Shown one piece after another: positions 1 through 9,400 of a DNA stretch of 56,404 nucleotides. Source of the DNA: Sulfolobaceae archaeon (GTDB lineage Archaea > Thermoproteota > Thermoprotei_A > Sulfolobales > Sulfolobaceae); assembly GCA_026627305.1 (NCBI GenBank), contig JAPNVD010000029.1, positions 1 through 56,404 on the forward strand, read 5' to 3'. Position numbers and translations under genes: made by a program. The notes under the pieces are model-generated. The model ran no database searches and was not told the origin of the DNA. It saw nothing but the letters and a program-made list of their open reading frames with translations. The first letter of the stretch is position 1. The number at the start of each line of letters is the position of its first letter.

Positions 1-168
1 CCTAACAGAACCATCAGAAAACCTAACAGGAACCTTAACCTGAACAACCCTCTCAGGAGTAGACAAAACCTCAACAGCATTATCATCAAGACCCAAAAAA
101 GAAGCAACATAACGCAACTTCTTAACCTGCTCATCGTATAAGTTATACGAAATTGTGGATAAACTCAT
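1..168 (-). CDS. gdhA: Glutamate dehydrogenase, N-terminal 56 residues (runs off the left edge)
   Basis: The minus strand is open from an ATG at 168 to the window edge. The 56 residues match the start of archaeal hexameric glutamate dehydrogenases: a short helical lead, then YDEQVKKL, LGLDDNAVEVLSTPERV and VQVKVPVRFSDGS, which is the conserved entry to the catalytic domain. The enzyme interconverts glutamate with 2-oxoglutarate plus ammonia in the cytoplasm. A TATA-like box about 27 bases before the start implies a nearly leaderless mRNA. Codon use is strikingly T/G-ending (almost every Val is GTT, with GAG, AAG and AGG), unlike the A/T-ending codons of its neighbours, as often seen in very highly expressed genes. 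Family assignment is strong; only the N-terminus is visible. Confidence 0.9.
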   Translation of the reverse strand, partial: MSLSTISYNLYDEQVKKLRYVASFLGLDDNAVEVLSTPERVVQVKVPVRFSDGSVR

Positions 169-190
169 CTTATATCCAAGAAACTTAATT

Positions 191-200
191 ACTTAAAATG
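191..200 (-). promoter_or_regulatory. TATA box for gdhA
   Basis: On the minus strand the segment reads CATTTTAAGT and lies 23-32 bases before the gdhA start codon. This fits an archaeal TATA element giving a leaderless transcript. Only one promoter-like element is seen in the 76-base gap. Start-site mapping is lacking. Confidence 0.4.
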
Positions 201-244
201 TTTTAACTATTTTTACCAATATTACTTTGACCCTCAAAGTGAAA

Positions 245-1516
245 TTAATATTCCCTCCGCAGAATTATAATTATAAACGTTAGTACAAATACAATGATGA
301 TAGTAAACTCCAGTGCAAATCTCGGATTTATAGCTTTAAATGGTAAGCTAGTATTTTCATATACATTAATTTCAGGATATGTAGTTGTCGGTGAGATATA
401 ATTAGTAGATATTAATTCTTCGCCATAAATTAATTGTCCCGTAACATTATTATATGTCTTTAGTGAAATGATCTCCCCATCCTTATTTACATAGAGATAA
501 GACACTAGACCCTGTGATGTAGTATTTTTGTACACATATACTGTATCATTAGACAAATATAGGTTAAAGACACCATGATCCCAATGGATAGTCTTATTAC
601 CTGCATTTAGTATGTAAGTTACCGGTATTGTAGACTGGTTTCCTATAACGATTATGAAGTACGCGAATGCCACAGAAAACGAAGTTGGTTGCATTAATTC
701 TTGTCCTGATGCAAATAAAATCTTGTATTCAGCTTGCGCAATATAATTACCTATTATTAATGGGTAAGTAAGCTCAGCCCATCCCTCAGGGAGAGCAGTT
801 CCTGCAACTGATGAATAGTTATAAACACTATATATGTATGGATGAGATAGATTTATCTCTTCTTCTAACAGGCTGTCATCGGGTGGGATGCTTATATTTG
901 TATAATTAATAGCCTCTACTAACTTCATAAAAATGTTTAAAGGAGTTGTCTCATTTAATTCCACTATATAACCGTAAGTTGACGATATATTGGCTAACGC
1001 GTTAAAGTAGTCGTTATGAATGAGGAACTTGTATATACTGCCATTATAGTATGATGAGTAGAAACTTAGAAGTAAACTTTCGTTTGAAGTAGCTATGCCA
1101 TATGTATTATTATATAAGTAATAAGGAATTATGTAAGGATAAAAGGGTAAGAGAGGCATAGTTACTAAATTTATTTTATAAGTTCCATTAGCTGCAACAA
1201 TTATTGACGTGTTCCTAGTCGCGTTGTTAACCACTTTTACATATATTGAATACTCTGTTACATTTATTACAGTATAGTTAATATAATATGTTTGTACTAC
1301 TGTAGTATTTTTAACAGAAGATTTTGTTGTAACTATATAGGATAGAAATTTAGGAATTGTTATATTCCTGACTATTGTGGGAGAAGAAGATGGTAAATTA
1401 GCTATGCTTATACTCATGGTTATTATGTTCACTGAGAAAATCGATGTAAGGATTAGTAGTATAAATACCAACAACGCCAATTGCCTTTTCATAACTTCAC
1501 CATTATTATCAACCAT
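245..1516 (-). CDS. Secreted or membrane-anchored glycoprotein of unknown function
   Basis: A 423-residue protein with a hydrophobic N-terminal signal segment (about residues 10-35, after MKRQ), a long Ser/Thr/Asn/Tyr-rich extracellular body, and a C-terminal membrane anchor (about 395-420) followed by the basic tail RREY. More than fifteen N-x-S/T sequons, such as NITI, NYTV and NATR, indicate dense N-glycosylation, as usual for Sulfolobales surface proteins. The likely start is the second Met at 1492, giving MKRQLALL; the Met at 1516 adds eight polar residues. It is divergent from the Nudix gene with only 39 bases between. I do not recognise the family. The topology is that of an S-layer-associated or thermopsin-like surface protein, but no protease motif is visible. 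Confidence 0.7.
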   Translation of the reverse strand: MVDNNGEVMKRQLALLVFILLILTSIFSVNIITMSISIANLPSSSPTIVRNITIPKFLSYIVTTKSSVKNTTVVQTYYINYTVINVTEYSIYVKVVNNATRNTSIIVAANGTYKINLVTMPLLPFYPYIIPYYLYNNTYGIATSNESLLLSFYSSYYNGSIYKFLIHNDYFNALANISSTYGYIVELNETTPLNIFMKLVEAINYTNISIPPDDSLLEEEINLSHPYIYSVYNYSSVAGTALPEGWAELTYPLIIGNYIAQAEYKILFASGQELMQPTSFSVAFAYFIIVIGNQSTIPVTYILNAGNKTIHWDHGVFNLYLSNDTVYVYKNTTSQGLVSYLYVNKDGEIISLKTYNNVTGQLIYGEELISTNYISPTTTYPEINVYENTSLPFKAINPRFALEFTIIIVFVLTFIIIILRREY

Positions 1517-1555
1517 ATAACAAAATATTAACTTTATTCACACCAATAGCTATTT

Positions 1556-1987
1556 ATGGAAAGACCTCTTGTTGCTGTAGGAGCCGTAATTATGGATAAT
1601 AATTCAGTACTATTAGTTAAAAGAAAAAATCCTCCAGGTGAAGAAACTTGGGCTATACCCGGAGGAAAAGTAGAGTATGGAGAAACTCTAGAAATGGCTA
1701 TAAAAAGGGAAATAAAAGAGGAGACAGGTCTAGAAATCAAAGTAGAAGAGCCTTTGGCAATTGTTGAAATAATCTCAGAAGGGTTCCATTATGTGATAAT
1801 AGATTTTAAAGCTAAGATAGAAAGAGGAAAAATAACTCCTACATCAGACGCCCTAGATGCTAGGTTTTTTAACATAGATGAAGCAATAAAAATGAAAGAC
1901 GTAAACGTTACAACAAGAGAGTTGTTAAGTAGACTAAAAAATGCTCAAAATGCTAGTATTGCACACATCATTCAAATCTCCAAGTAG
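1556..1987 (+). CDS. Nudix hydrolase
   Basis: A 143-residue single-domain Nudix protein. The complete Nudix box G-x5-E-x7-REUxEExGU is present at residues 37-59 (GGKVEYGE, then REIKEETGL), which provides the Mg2+-binding glutamates. Members hydrolyse nucleoside diphosphates linked to another moiety, such as ADP-ribose, damaged dNTPs or NADH; substrate cannot be assigned from sequence. Length is normal for a free-standing Nudix enzyme. The ATG at 1556 gives the family's usual N-terminal strand (PLVAVGAVI). Its 3' end overlaps convergent cysS by 20 bases. Confidence 0.88.
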   Translation: MERPLVAVGAVIMDNNSVLLVKRKNPPGEETWAIPGGKVEYGETLEMAIKREIKEETGLEIKVEEPLAIVEIISEGFHYVIIDFKAKIERGKITPTSDALDARFFNIDEAIKMKDVNVTTRELLSRLKNAQNASIAHIIQISK

Positions 1988-3374
1988 ATTTGTCCTTACT
2001 GTCTAATACTCTAATACCTGAGGACATCAATATAGCTCTAATTTGATCACTCAAATCATACATTTTCTTTGCCCTTAATTGATTTCTTATCTCCAGAACA
2101 GCGTCTATTATTTTAGCAATCCTCTCGTAAGTTATAGAAAATTCTTCATCTAATACCCCAAATACATAATTAAATTGCCTAAAAGCTTCTAACGCCAGCA
2201 TAGAGGACATAAAGTCTCCGGAATACTGCACCTTAGAAAATACTATATTTACTAAATCGTAAATAGCAGACAACGCTTTTGCAGTGTTGAAGTCCTCTTC
2301 CATTGCAGCATGAAACCTAGAAATTATATCAAGTATCTCGCGTTGCAATTTGACAGTATCATCATTTGCATAGTGTAAATTACTCTCTTTAATTACGCTT
2401 CTTAATATGCTCATAGCATCCTTTAATCTCTGCAAAGACGATCTAGCTTGCTCTAAAGACTCTTCACTGAAATCTAGAGGAGACCTATAATGTGCACTTA
2501 GATACCATAACCTTAAAGTTGGAGCACCCCATTTCTTTAATGCTTCGTTGAGGGGAATTATATTGCCTAACGACTTAGACATTTTTTCTTTCTTTATTGT
2601 GACAAAAGCTGTGTGCATCCAATAGCTTACCCACTTATCTCCTAAAAGAGATTCGCTCTGAGCAATCTCGTTTTCATGGTGAGGAAATATTAGATCGCTA
2701 CCACCACCATGTATATCAAACTTCCCTCCTAGATATCGCATGGACATTGTTGAACATTCTATATGCCAGCCAGGTCTTCCCTTTCCCCATGGACTTTCCC
2801 AATAAGGTTCTCCTGGTTTCATAGCTTTCCATAACGCAAAATCATATGGATTCTTTTTTTCTCTTGTAAATTCTTCCCCTTGATTCCACTCCTCTTTCTT
2901 AGTTCCAGACAGCTTCCCATACTCTGGGAAGGAATCTACATCGAAGTAAACACTTCCACTAGGAGCTACATAAGCATGTCCCTTATCAATTAGTTGCTGG
3001 ATAAAATCTATAATTTCCTTGATATGTTGAGTTACACGAGGATGGAAATCTATTTCTATATTTAACTGGTTTATTGAAGAGAGATAATCATTAGCATAAT
3101 AGTCAGCGATTTCCTTCCAATCTTTTTTGGTCTCTTGAGCTTTTTTGATTATCTTATCATCTATATCTGTAATATTTTGGACCCTTATCACTGTATATCC
3201 TCTTAACTTTAGATATCTAACTATTGCATCAAAAGCCACAAATGTCCTACCATGGCCAATATGAATGTAATCTTGTACAGTAGGCCCACATACATACATC
3301 TTCACTATTCCTGGCTCTATAGACTTGAAATCCTCTAATCTTCTACCCAATGTATTAAATACTTTAATACCCAT
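1968..3374 (-). CDS. cysS: Cysteinyl-tRNA synthetase
   Basis: A 468-residue class Ia aminoacyl-tRNA synthetase charging tRNA-Cys with cysteine. The HIGH signature is at residues 38-41 (YIHIGHGR), after the zinc-ligand Cys29 (YVCGPT). Further expected elements are the [12 protein letters not shown] segment and KMSKSLGN near residue 267. Length matches bacterial and archaeal CysRS. The gene lies 19 bases downstream of the isomerase gene on the same strand, so the two may be co-transcribed. Confidence 0.97.
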   Translation of the reverse strand: MGIKVFNTLGRRLEDFKSIEPGIVKMYVCGPTVQDYIHIGHGRTFVAFDAIVRYLKLRGYTVIRVQNITDIDDKIIKKAQETKKDWKEIADYYANDYLSSINQLNIEIDFHPRVTQHIKEIIDFIQQLIDKGHAYVAPSGSVYFDVDSFPEYGKLSGTKKEEWNQGEEFTREKKNPYDFALWKAMKPGEPYWESPWGKGRPGWHIECSTMSMRYLGGKFDIHGGGSDLIFPHHENEIAQSESLLGDKWVSYWMHTAFVTIKKEKMSKSLGNIIPLNEALKKWGAPTLRLWYLSAHYRSPLDFSEESLEQARSSLQRLKDAMSILRSVIKESNLHYANDDTVKLQREILDIISRFHAAMEEDFNTAKALSAIYDLVNIVFSKVQYSGDFMSSMLALEAFRQFNYVFGVLDEEFSITYERIAKIIDAVLEIRNQLRAKKMYDLSDQIRAILMSSGIRVLDSKDKSTWRFE

Positions 3375-3393
3375 AACAAGAAAAAAGTAGTAA

Positions 3394-4302
3394 TTACAAT
3401 TTTAATAAACTTGACGTTTTGCTACGAATTGTTGGTATAAGGTATAATTTTTCAGGATCCTCAGATAACCTTTGCGCTACCTCCAATGATGTGAGTCCTG
3501 CCAATAATAGCATACTGGATATTATCTTTAACGGATTACCGAATAAAGGCTTAATCCTTACAGCATTTAACACTCCTGCAGTAAGATCATTAACTTCGCT
3601 TAAACCTAAAACGATAGGAAGAAGTTGTGCTCTGTTCTTAGCATAGCTTTCGATTTCATTGTGGTTAGCTTCAGGTAATTCATCATAGAATGCTGGATAT
3701 TTAGCATTTTCATTGAACTCCTGTTTAAATCTTTCCGCTATACCTACGAAGTCTGCAGAATAGAAGACAGGTATTTTGCCAATAATGCTAGATGCCAATT
3801 CTTTAGAGTAGTTTAAGTATTGCGATTTACTTTCAATTACACCATCTTTCAAATCGTTTACGTTATAATTAAGTCCTAATCCGCTATTAATTAACTTTAT
3901 TAGCGAAGTAAAGATGAAAGGAAAGGCGTATCTTGTCTGTAACCCTTTTGGGATTTTAACAAGCTTTAACTTCTTTTCTTCAGCTATCTTTTCTAGATTA
4001 CCATTAGAGGTTATAACAACTAGATCGTAATAACCTGAGTTTAAAACTTCGTTTAATGCTAGGATCGTTTCAGTAGTAGTACCTGAATAACTCACCACTA
4101 GTACACTCGTATTTTTATCGCTTTTAGCATGAAACCCTCTATAAATTTTTAAATCAATTCCTAGATCTAGAAGCAACCTACCTGGAATTCCGCTACCGCC
4201 TATCCCAATATATATTAACTTATCCTTAACTTTAAAGTCTGGAACTTGAATATTTGAAGCCTCTTCAAAAAACTTGTCCCAATCTAGATAGTAATTATGC
4301 AT
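3394..4302 (-). CDS. Bifunctional phosphoglucose/phosphomannose isomerase
   Basis: A 302-residue SIS-domain protein matching the crenarchaeal PGI/PMI family, which interconverts glucose-6-P or mannose-6-P with fructose-6-P. Visible marks are [17 protein letters not shown] near residues 32-48, [10 protein letters not shown] near 72-81 (phosphosugar binding), and [11 protein letters not shown] with the catalytic Glu/His region near 207-217. Length agrees with the about 300-residue Aeropyrum and Thermoplasma enzymes. It is the first gene of a probable two-gene transcript with cysS. Confidence 0.93.
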   Translation of the reverse strand: MHNYYLDWDKFFEEASNIQVPDFKVKDKLIYIGIGGSGIPGRLLLDLGIDLKIYRGFHAKSDKNTSVLVVSYSGTTTETILALNEVLNSGYYDLVVITSNGNLEKIAEEKKLKLVKIPKGLQTRYAFPFIFTSLIKLINSGLGLNYNVNDLKDGVIESKSQYLNYSKELASSIIGKIPVFYSADFVGIAERFKQEFNENAKYPAFYDELPEANHNEIESYAKNRAQLLPIVLGLSEVNDLTAGVLNAVRIKPLFGNPLKIISSMLLLAGLTSLEVAQRLSEDPEKLYLIPTIRSKTSSLLKL

Positions 4303-4694
4303 TTTCTCAACTCCGCATTATATCTACAGGCAATAGAAATAAGTTTTTATATAATTTAGATCAATTAAAAGGTTAATATCTTTTATTATATATTATTTAC
4401 ATTAAATCTATTTGCCATACTAACTCGAGTGTTATTCTCATAAGCTGAATTTTACTTTCTCACTCATTAAAAAAGTTCAATTCTCGTAATAATTTAACTC
4501 TCACTTTAAACCTCATCTTTACTTACGCATTTCCTAAAGTTCATGTTAGGATCAAATTTGTAAGTAAGGAAAGAGTATAAGGTTAGTATAACTCTATATT
4601 TTCTGTAAGTTTAAGCACTTAATTTACATTATGCTGATATATCAATAGGTAAGAAGTTATATAAATTATAACGTATTAATGAGAAGAGGTAAAA
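4303..4694. other. 392-base divergent intergenic region
   Basis: It separates the minus-strand isomerase gene from the plus-strand flavoprotein gene. It is very AT-rich, with no ORF of note. The only clear elements are the TATA box and GAGGT ribosome-binding sequence of the flavoprotein gene at its right end. No repeat, RNA gene or long hairpin was found in the rest. Confidence 0.6.
4657..4667 (+). promoter_or_regulatory. TATA box for the CoA-disulfide-reductase-like gene
   Basis: TTATATAAATT lies about 30 bases before the ATG at 4695. This places transcription start near 4685, just before the GAGGT ribosome-binding sequence at 4686-4690. It is a strong match to the Sulfolobales TATA consensus. 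Confidence 0.6.
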
Positions 4695-6026
4695 ATGACA
4701 GAAAAACTTGTAGTTATTGGTGGCGGAGCTGCGGGAATGAGTGGCGCTTCTAGAGCTCGACGCTTAAATCCAAGTATGCAAATTACCGTATACGAAGAGA
4801 CTAAAATGGTTAGCCATGCCCCTTGCGGGATACCATATTATATTGAAGGATTATTTTCAGATGAAGGATTATTTATGACTTATACTCCTAGTTTCTTTAA
4901 GGAGAAGAGGAACATAAATGTCGTTACAAATTTTAAGGTAACTGAAGTTGATTTACAGGATAGAATAATCGTTGCAGAAAATGGTACTGATAAGATTAAA
5001 GATGAATATGACTACTTATTAATAACTACGGGAGCTAAACCAAAGAAAATAAAACAGCTTTCGTTTGAAGGTAATAGAATTTTCTATATACATCATCCAG
5101 CTCATGCTACTGAACTAAAAAATAAACTTCTACCTCTAAATAAAATTGCAATAATAGGTGGTGGTATATTAGGAGTAGAGTTGGCAGAGGCATTAGTAAA
5201 GCAAAACAAAAAAGTAATATTAATACAATTACCCAATTATTTATTGAACAAACTTTTAGATGAGGATATGGGGAAAATAATAACTGATTACATATCTAAA
5301 TATGTAGAAGTAAAAACTAACGAAAGAGTAGAAGATATTAGAAATGAAGGAACATTAGTAATCACGGATAAAAACAAATACGAGGTTGATGGAGTGGTAA
5401 TTAGCATCGGTGTGGAGCCTAATACTGATTTATTCAAAGATAAGTTAGAACTAGGATTTGCAGGAACTATAAAAGTTAATGAATATATGCAGACAAGCAG
5501 AAAAGGAGTATATGCGGCCGGTGACGTTGCAGAGGCAATAAATATAATAACACGAAAACCAGATTGGCAGCCTTTTGCACCTGTAGCCAACAAGATGGGA
5601 TTCGTTGCTGGCAGTAACATAGCTGGAAAAGCTATGAAATTCCCTGGAGTTGTAGGTACAACAATTACTAAATTTAATGATATGTTTATAGGCAAAGTGG
5701 GATTGACAGAAGCTGATGCAAAAAGGTTTGGTATAAAAACTATATCTTCCCCTGTTATAAAAGCTAGGACTAGAGCTAGGTATTATCCAGGTGGTGGTGA
5801 TATTTACGTAAAATTGATAGCTGAAGAAGGAACCTTAAGAATTTTAGGTGCAGAAATAATCGGATATGAGGAGGTATTAGGCAGGTTAAATACTATTGCA
5901 GCAGCACTTTATAAAGGGTTTACCGCAGAGGATCTATTCTTTACTGAGATGGGATACTTGCCAGCGATAACCCAGGTATGGGATCCTGTAATAATTGCAA
6001 CCAGATATTTATTAAAAGCCGAATAA
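4695..6026 (+). CDS. CoA-disulfide reductase / NAD(P)H oxidase family flavoprotein
   Basis: A 443-residue FAD-dependent pyridine nucleotide-disulfide oxidoreductase. Residues 5-35 form the FAD Rossmann motif (VVIGGGAAGMSGASRARR). A single redox cysteine, Cys44 in SHAPCGIPYYIEG, is the hallmark of CoA-disulfide reductase and NADH oxidase rather than the two-Cys glutathione reductase type. A second Rossmann motif (IAIIGGGILGVELAEAL, about 151-167) binds NAD(P)H. GVYAAGDVAEA near 270-280 closes the FAD site, followed by the C-terminal dimerisation domain. Likely roles are CoA-disulfide, persulfide or sulfur reduction, or O2 reduction with NAD(P)H; the choice cannot be made from sequence. It is monocistronic with its own TATA box. 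Confidence 0.88.
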   Translation: MTEKLVVIGGGAAGMSGASRARRLNPSMQITVYEETKMVSHAPCGIPYYIEGLFSDEGLFMTYTPSFFKEKRNINVVTNFKVTEVDLQDRIIVAENGTDKIKDEYDYLLITTGAKPKKIKQLSFEGNRIFYIHHPAHATELKNKLLPLNKIAIIGGGILGVELAEALVKQNKKVILIQLPNYLLNKLLDEDMGKIITDYISKYVEVKTNERVEDIRNEGTLVITDKNKYEVDGVVISIGVEPNTDLFKDKLELGFAGTIKVNEYMQTSRKGVYAAGDVAEAINIITRKPDWQPFAPVANKMGFVAGSNIAGKAMKFPGVVGTTITKFNDMFIGKVGLTEADAKRFGIKTISSPVIKARTRARYYPGGGDIYVKLIAEEGTLRILGAEIIGYEEVLGRLNTIAAALYKGFTAEDLFFTEMGYLPAITQVWDPVIIATRYLLKAE

Positions 6027-6080
6027 GTAATACGAGATATTTAAATATTTCCTTACATAAAGTATTACTGTAAATAAGAA

Positions 6081-7235
6081 ATGGAGTATGCCACTTACCA
6101 GAAACTATTCAATGATATCCTTAAGTATTATATTAATGGGTATCTTGACCCAAATAGCTTATATTATAATGAGGAAGAGGATACTTCATACATTGAAGAA
6201 GAGGATACAATTCCATTATTTACTGTTTCTGAGTTATTAACTCAAGTTGATGAGATTCCTTCTTTTAGAAACGAAATATATGCAATTGACGGAAGCAGTA
6301 GGACTTATAAAACACTAAAAGGTAACATAAGTTTTTCCAGCGTGGCAATAGTTTCTAGTGTTAAACCCATAATTGGCGTATACCCTGGACTGGGTCTATT
6401 AAAGGAGATTAGTATTAACAAACCTTTTATTGCATTGGCATCACCAACATTAGATAAGGCATCTTCTATTGAACCCTTTATATATACTAGTAAGTTTATC
6501 ACCTTATTCTCGCCATCAGGAAAAACTTACACTTCAAATTATAATGTAAGGAGCATGGAAACAGAATTAAGGCAAGAACTTGAAACCGCAGCTTTATCGT
6601 TTGTCCTATCTATATCAAATCAGAACGATATAATAATTGTTGACGGACCTCTATTTCCTAACTACTTCTATCTAGAGACCTCTGAAAGAACAGTTCTCTT
6701 CAACGAAAGACTGAAAGTATTAGATAACAGATCTAATGTGATTGGAGTAGTAAAAAGACTAGATAAGTCTAGATCGCTAGTAAAAGCCCTTTCATCACCA
6801 TACCTCAAAAATAAAATTGTGAATTATTACAAGATTGATCCCTCTCTATTCCTTTCAGATGAAGCGTTTATACATTCTCTTATTTCTAGACATTACAATA
6901 ATAAACCATATAAACCTGTTATAATTGGTCCATTATTAAAACAGCTTAATGAATCGTGTAAAGTTTATCTCTATTATGCTGCAATACCATTAACCATGTT
7001 CATTCCTCATTTTTCTGTACTTAGGATTGAAACTTTAAGATTAAATAAACCGCAAGAATTATTATCTTATATAGCTACTCAAGGGTTCTCTAAGGATGGT
7101 ATTCCTAAACTAGTAGCCTTGGCAGACTCTATAGCAAAGAGCATAACTTCAGGAATTTCTAATTACTTCTTAGCATATTTAAGGAGCTCTGGCGTGGAGC
7201 TAAGCTACGTAAGTAAGTTAGAGGCGAAAATATGA
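6081..7235 (+). CDS. NurA-domain nuclease
   Basis: A 384-residue protein of the NurA family (RNase H-like 5'-3' nuclease that partners HerA). The Mn2+-binding motifs appear as IYAIDGSSR (Asp70), IIIVDGPLFP (Asp188) and LSDEAF (Asp260). The acidic N-terminal segment is low-complexity (EEED repeats at 31-42). Its stop overlaps the start of the downstream ATPase gene by four bases (ATGA), so the pair is translationally coupled. The classical Sulfolobales nurA sits beside mre11, rad50 and herA; none is here, so this is a second, paralogous pair or part of the DNA-import machinery. The nuclease family call is good; the precise role is inferred. Confidence 0.75.
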   Translation: MEYATYQKLFNDILKYYINGYLDPNSLYYNEEEDTSYIEEEDTIPLFTVSELLTQVDEIPSFRNEIYAIDGSSRTYKTLKGNISFSSVAIVSSVKPIIGVYPGLGLLKEISINKPFIALASPTLDKASSIEPFIYTSKFITLFSPSGKTYTSNYNVRSMETELRQELETAALSFVLSISNQNDIIIVDGPLFPNYFYLETSERTVLFNERLKVLDNRSNVIGVVKRLDKSRSLVKALSSPYLKNKIVNYYKIDPSLFLSDEAFIHSLISRHYNNKPYKPVIIGPLLKQLNESCKVYLYYAAIPLTMFIPHFSVLRIETLRLNKPQELLSYIATQGFSKDGIPKLVALADSIAKSITSGISNYFLAYLRSSGVELSYVSKLEAKI

Positions 7236-9049
7236 TAGATGTCTACAATAATGTTAAGGATAGAGTAGAAAGGGCTAAAGCACTAGCTATCACTCTTGGA
7301 AAGATTATAGGATATGTATCTAAACACGTTCCTAGTAAATTAGATGAGAACGAAAGTTACGTGTATATAAGCGTGCCTCCTGAAATATATTTTAACCTCG
7401 ATATTCTTGGAAGGGTTAACATTCTCCTAGGCGTGATAGATATAAAGACATTAAATTTTGTACTTCTGCGAGTTATAGGATATGAAAGGATCGATGCAAC
7501 GAGTTTACTTTTTGATAATACTAAAATATTGGGTGATATATCAAATAACGAATCTAATGAACCAGGAAGCCTTCTAACGAATGTGACTTTAAAGTGTGAG
7601 ATGTTAACAAAGATTGACGTTCTTAATTCTAATGAACCTGAAGCTTCAGACATTATAATAGAACCTCAATCTCCAGTTATCTTGCCTACTCCTAGTATAG
7701 TAGAGAAGGCGCTTGGCATAAATAGGGGACCCTTAAAACTCGGCTTACTTGACGTACCAGGAAGTGAAATAGAAGTTAGTATAGATCTAGATGACCTAAA
7801 TTATCACGGAATAATCGTGGGCACTACTGGATCTGGAAAGACATCATTGATAAAAGATATAATTGCAGGCATTACAAAATCAGGAAGTAATACTAACGTG
7901 ATGATTATTGACTCTACGGGTGATTACTATAATATGTTTTTACCACCTGATATTACGTCAAGAGCAGTAAATGAAGGAATAAATTTGTTCAATAAATTGT
8001 ATGGTAAGATTACAGATTTTAGTGCAAATGTAGTCTATCCTATTTCCTCAATATGGATGAAAAAGTACATGAAAGCGACATCAAATAGAAAAGATTTGTA
8101 CTCTATAACGAAGACCTATTATAATATATACTTGAACCCGATAATTAATTATCTTAATAAGAAAGGTATTAGAATAGAAGTTGACATAAAGGAGAATACC
8201 ATTTCAGTAAATTACAAAGATTGGCAAAGCAGGGTTAAGATATTTCCATACTATTTCAGATTTAAAGATGTTAGAAGGATTCTTTATAGATTGAATCCTT
8301 ACTTTACGGAACAGGCTTCCCATTTCTTAAATATTCTCCTTAAGAGGAAAAACTATGAATCCCTTGATGAATTGATATCAGACATGATGACTGACAGTTT
8401 AGATGATTTAAAAATACATAAAAGCACTAGGGAGAACATAATTAGAGGGCTATATTTATTACGGGAAACTGGATTATTTGATGTTAAAGCCGCTAGGATA
8501 CCCCTCAGAAAAGCTATAGAGGAAAAGGGTGTCACAATTTTTGATTTATACAATAGTGAATTAGACGATTTTGCCCAGAAGATCTTTACTTATTATACTT
8601 TAGATAGAATCTTTGCGTATAGAGAAATGGAGATGAAAAAGGGAGATGTTAATAATAGGATATTAATAGTAATAGATGAAGCACATAGATTCTTCCCAGC
8701 TCAAAATGGTACAGATGAGGATACTGTATATGTAAGAAAAGTCGCTGGAAAGATTTCTACAATGATGAGATTAGGAAGGAGAAGAAAAATAGGATTTTTA
8801 TTCGCTACACATAACCCAGAAGATTTGAGTGAAATAATCGTTGAATTGAGCAATACAAGGATTATTTTTAGAATCAAGCCAGAGATCGCAGAAAAACTCG
8901 GGCTATCAAAGACCGAAGCTAAAATTCTAAGTCTAGAAAGTAACGGCAAAGCCTATGTTATTGCCCCATGGTTTAGAGAAAGTAAGGTAAAAATAAGGGT
9001 TCCCGTTCCCCCTCCATTGGGGCATTATGACTTATCTAGAAGCAGTTAA
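7232..9049 (+). CDS. HerA/VirB4-like ATPase, candidate CedB DNA-import motor
   Basis: A 605-residue FtsK/HerA-superfamily ATPase. Walker A is GTTGSGKT at 197-204, Walker B is ILIVIDE at 477-483 followed by AHRFF, and a sensor and Arg-finger region reads MRLGRRRKIGFLFATHNPEDL, then NTRIIFRI. The first 190 residues form a barrel-like HAS-type domain; no clear transmembrane helix is visible. CedB of the crenarchaeal DNA-import system is a HerA/VirB4 homologue of about this size, and this gene shares the window with ups, pibD and cedA, so CedB is a plausible identity. The alternative is a second HerA acting with its NurA partner in end resection. The ATPase family is certain; the CedB assignment is an inference. 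Confidence 0.8.
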   Translation: MIDVYNNVKDRVERAKALAITLGKIIGYVSKHVPSKLDENESYVYISVPPEIYFNLDILGRVNILLGVIDIKTLNFVLLRVIGYERIDATSLLFDNTKILGDISNNESNEPGSLLTNVTLKCEMLTKIDVLNSNEPEASDIIIEPQSPVILPTPSIVEKALGINRGPLKLGLLDVPGSEIEVSIDLDDLNYHGIIVGTTGSGKTSLIKDIIAGITKSGSNTNVMIIDSTGDYYNMFLPPDITSRAVNEGINLFNKLYGKITDFSANVVYPISSIWMKKYMKATSNRKDLYSITKTYYNIYLNPIINYLNKKGIRIEVDIKENTISVNYKDWQSRVKIFPYYFRFKDVRRILYRLNPYFTEQASHFLNILLKRKNYESLDELISDMMTDSLDDLKIHKSTRENIIRGLYLLRETGLFDVKAARIPLRKAIEEKGVTIFDLYNSELDDFAQKIFTYYTLDRIFAYREMEMKKGDVNNRILIVIDEAHRFFPAQNGTDEDTVYVRKVAGKISTMMRLGRRRKIGFLFATHNPEDLSEIIVELSNTRIIFRIKPEIAEKLGLSKTEAKILSLESNGKAYVIAPWFRESKVKIRVPVPPPLGHYDLSRSS

Positions 9050-9061
9050 AAAGTTATATCT

Positions 9062-9400
9062 ATGCCTATAGATGAGGGAAAAATAAACGCCCTTCAGGAT
9101 ATGATAAAGAATAGCAAGAGTAAAGGAGATGTTATAAATGTGATGAAACAAATAATGGAATTATTACCGCGTTCTGCAGATATTGGGATTACGATAGGTG
9201 AAATGGGAAAGATAATGTATGTTTTAAGCTATGATGGTCTATACTCCTTAACAGCAGTTTCAGATGAATTTTTGCCGTTTATGATATCCAATGAGAAAAA
9301 GATTCAAATAGAAAACATAAACGATAATATTGTAAACCTCTTTCTAAAAAATAAAGATAGCATAATAGCTCAAGTTAAAGAACTTTTAAGAGGTTCGTAA
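9062..9400 (+). CDS. Small conserved-looking protein of unknown function, third gene of the nuclease-ATPase cassette
   Basis: A soluble 112-residue protein, 12 bases after the ATPase gene and clearly co-transcribed. It has predicted helices at 5-35, then a compact alpha/beta segment (MGKIMYVLSYDGLYSLTAVSDEFLPF), then an amphipathic C-terminal helix. There is no cysteine and no signal peptide. I do not recognise the family. Position suggests a regulatory or adaptor subunit for the motor or nuclease. Its end overlaps the convergent MFS gene by 15 bases. Confidence 0.7.
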   Translation: MPIDEGKINALQDMIKNSKSKGDVINVMKQIMELLPRSADIGITIGEMGKIMYVLSYDGLYSLTAVSDEFLPFMISNEKKIQIENINDNIVNLFLKNKDSIIAQVKELLRGS

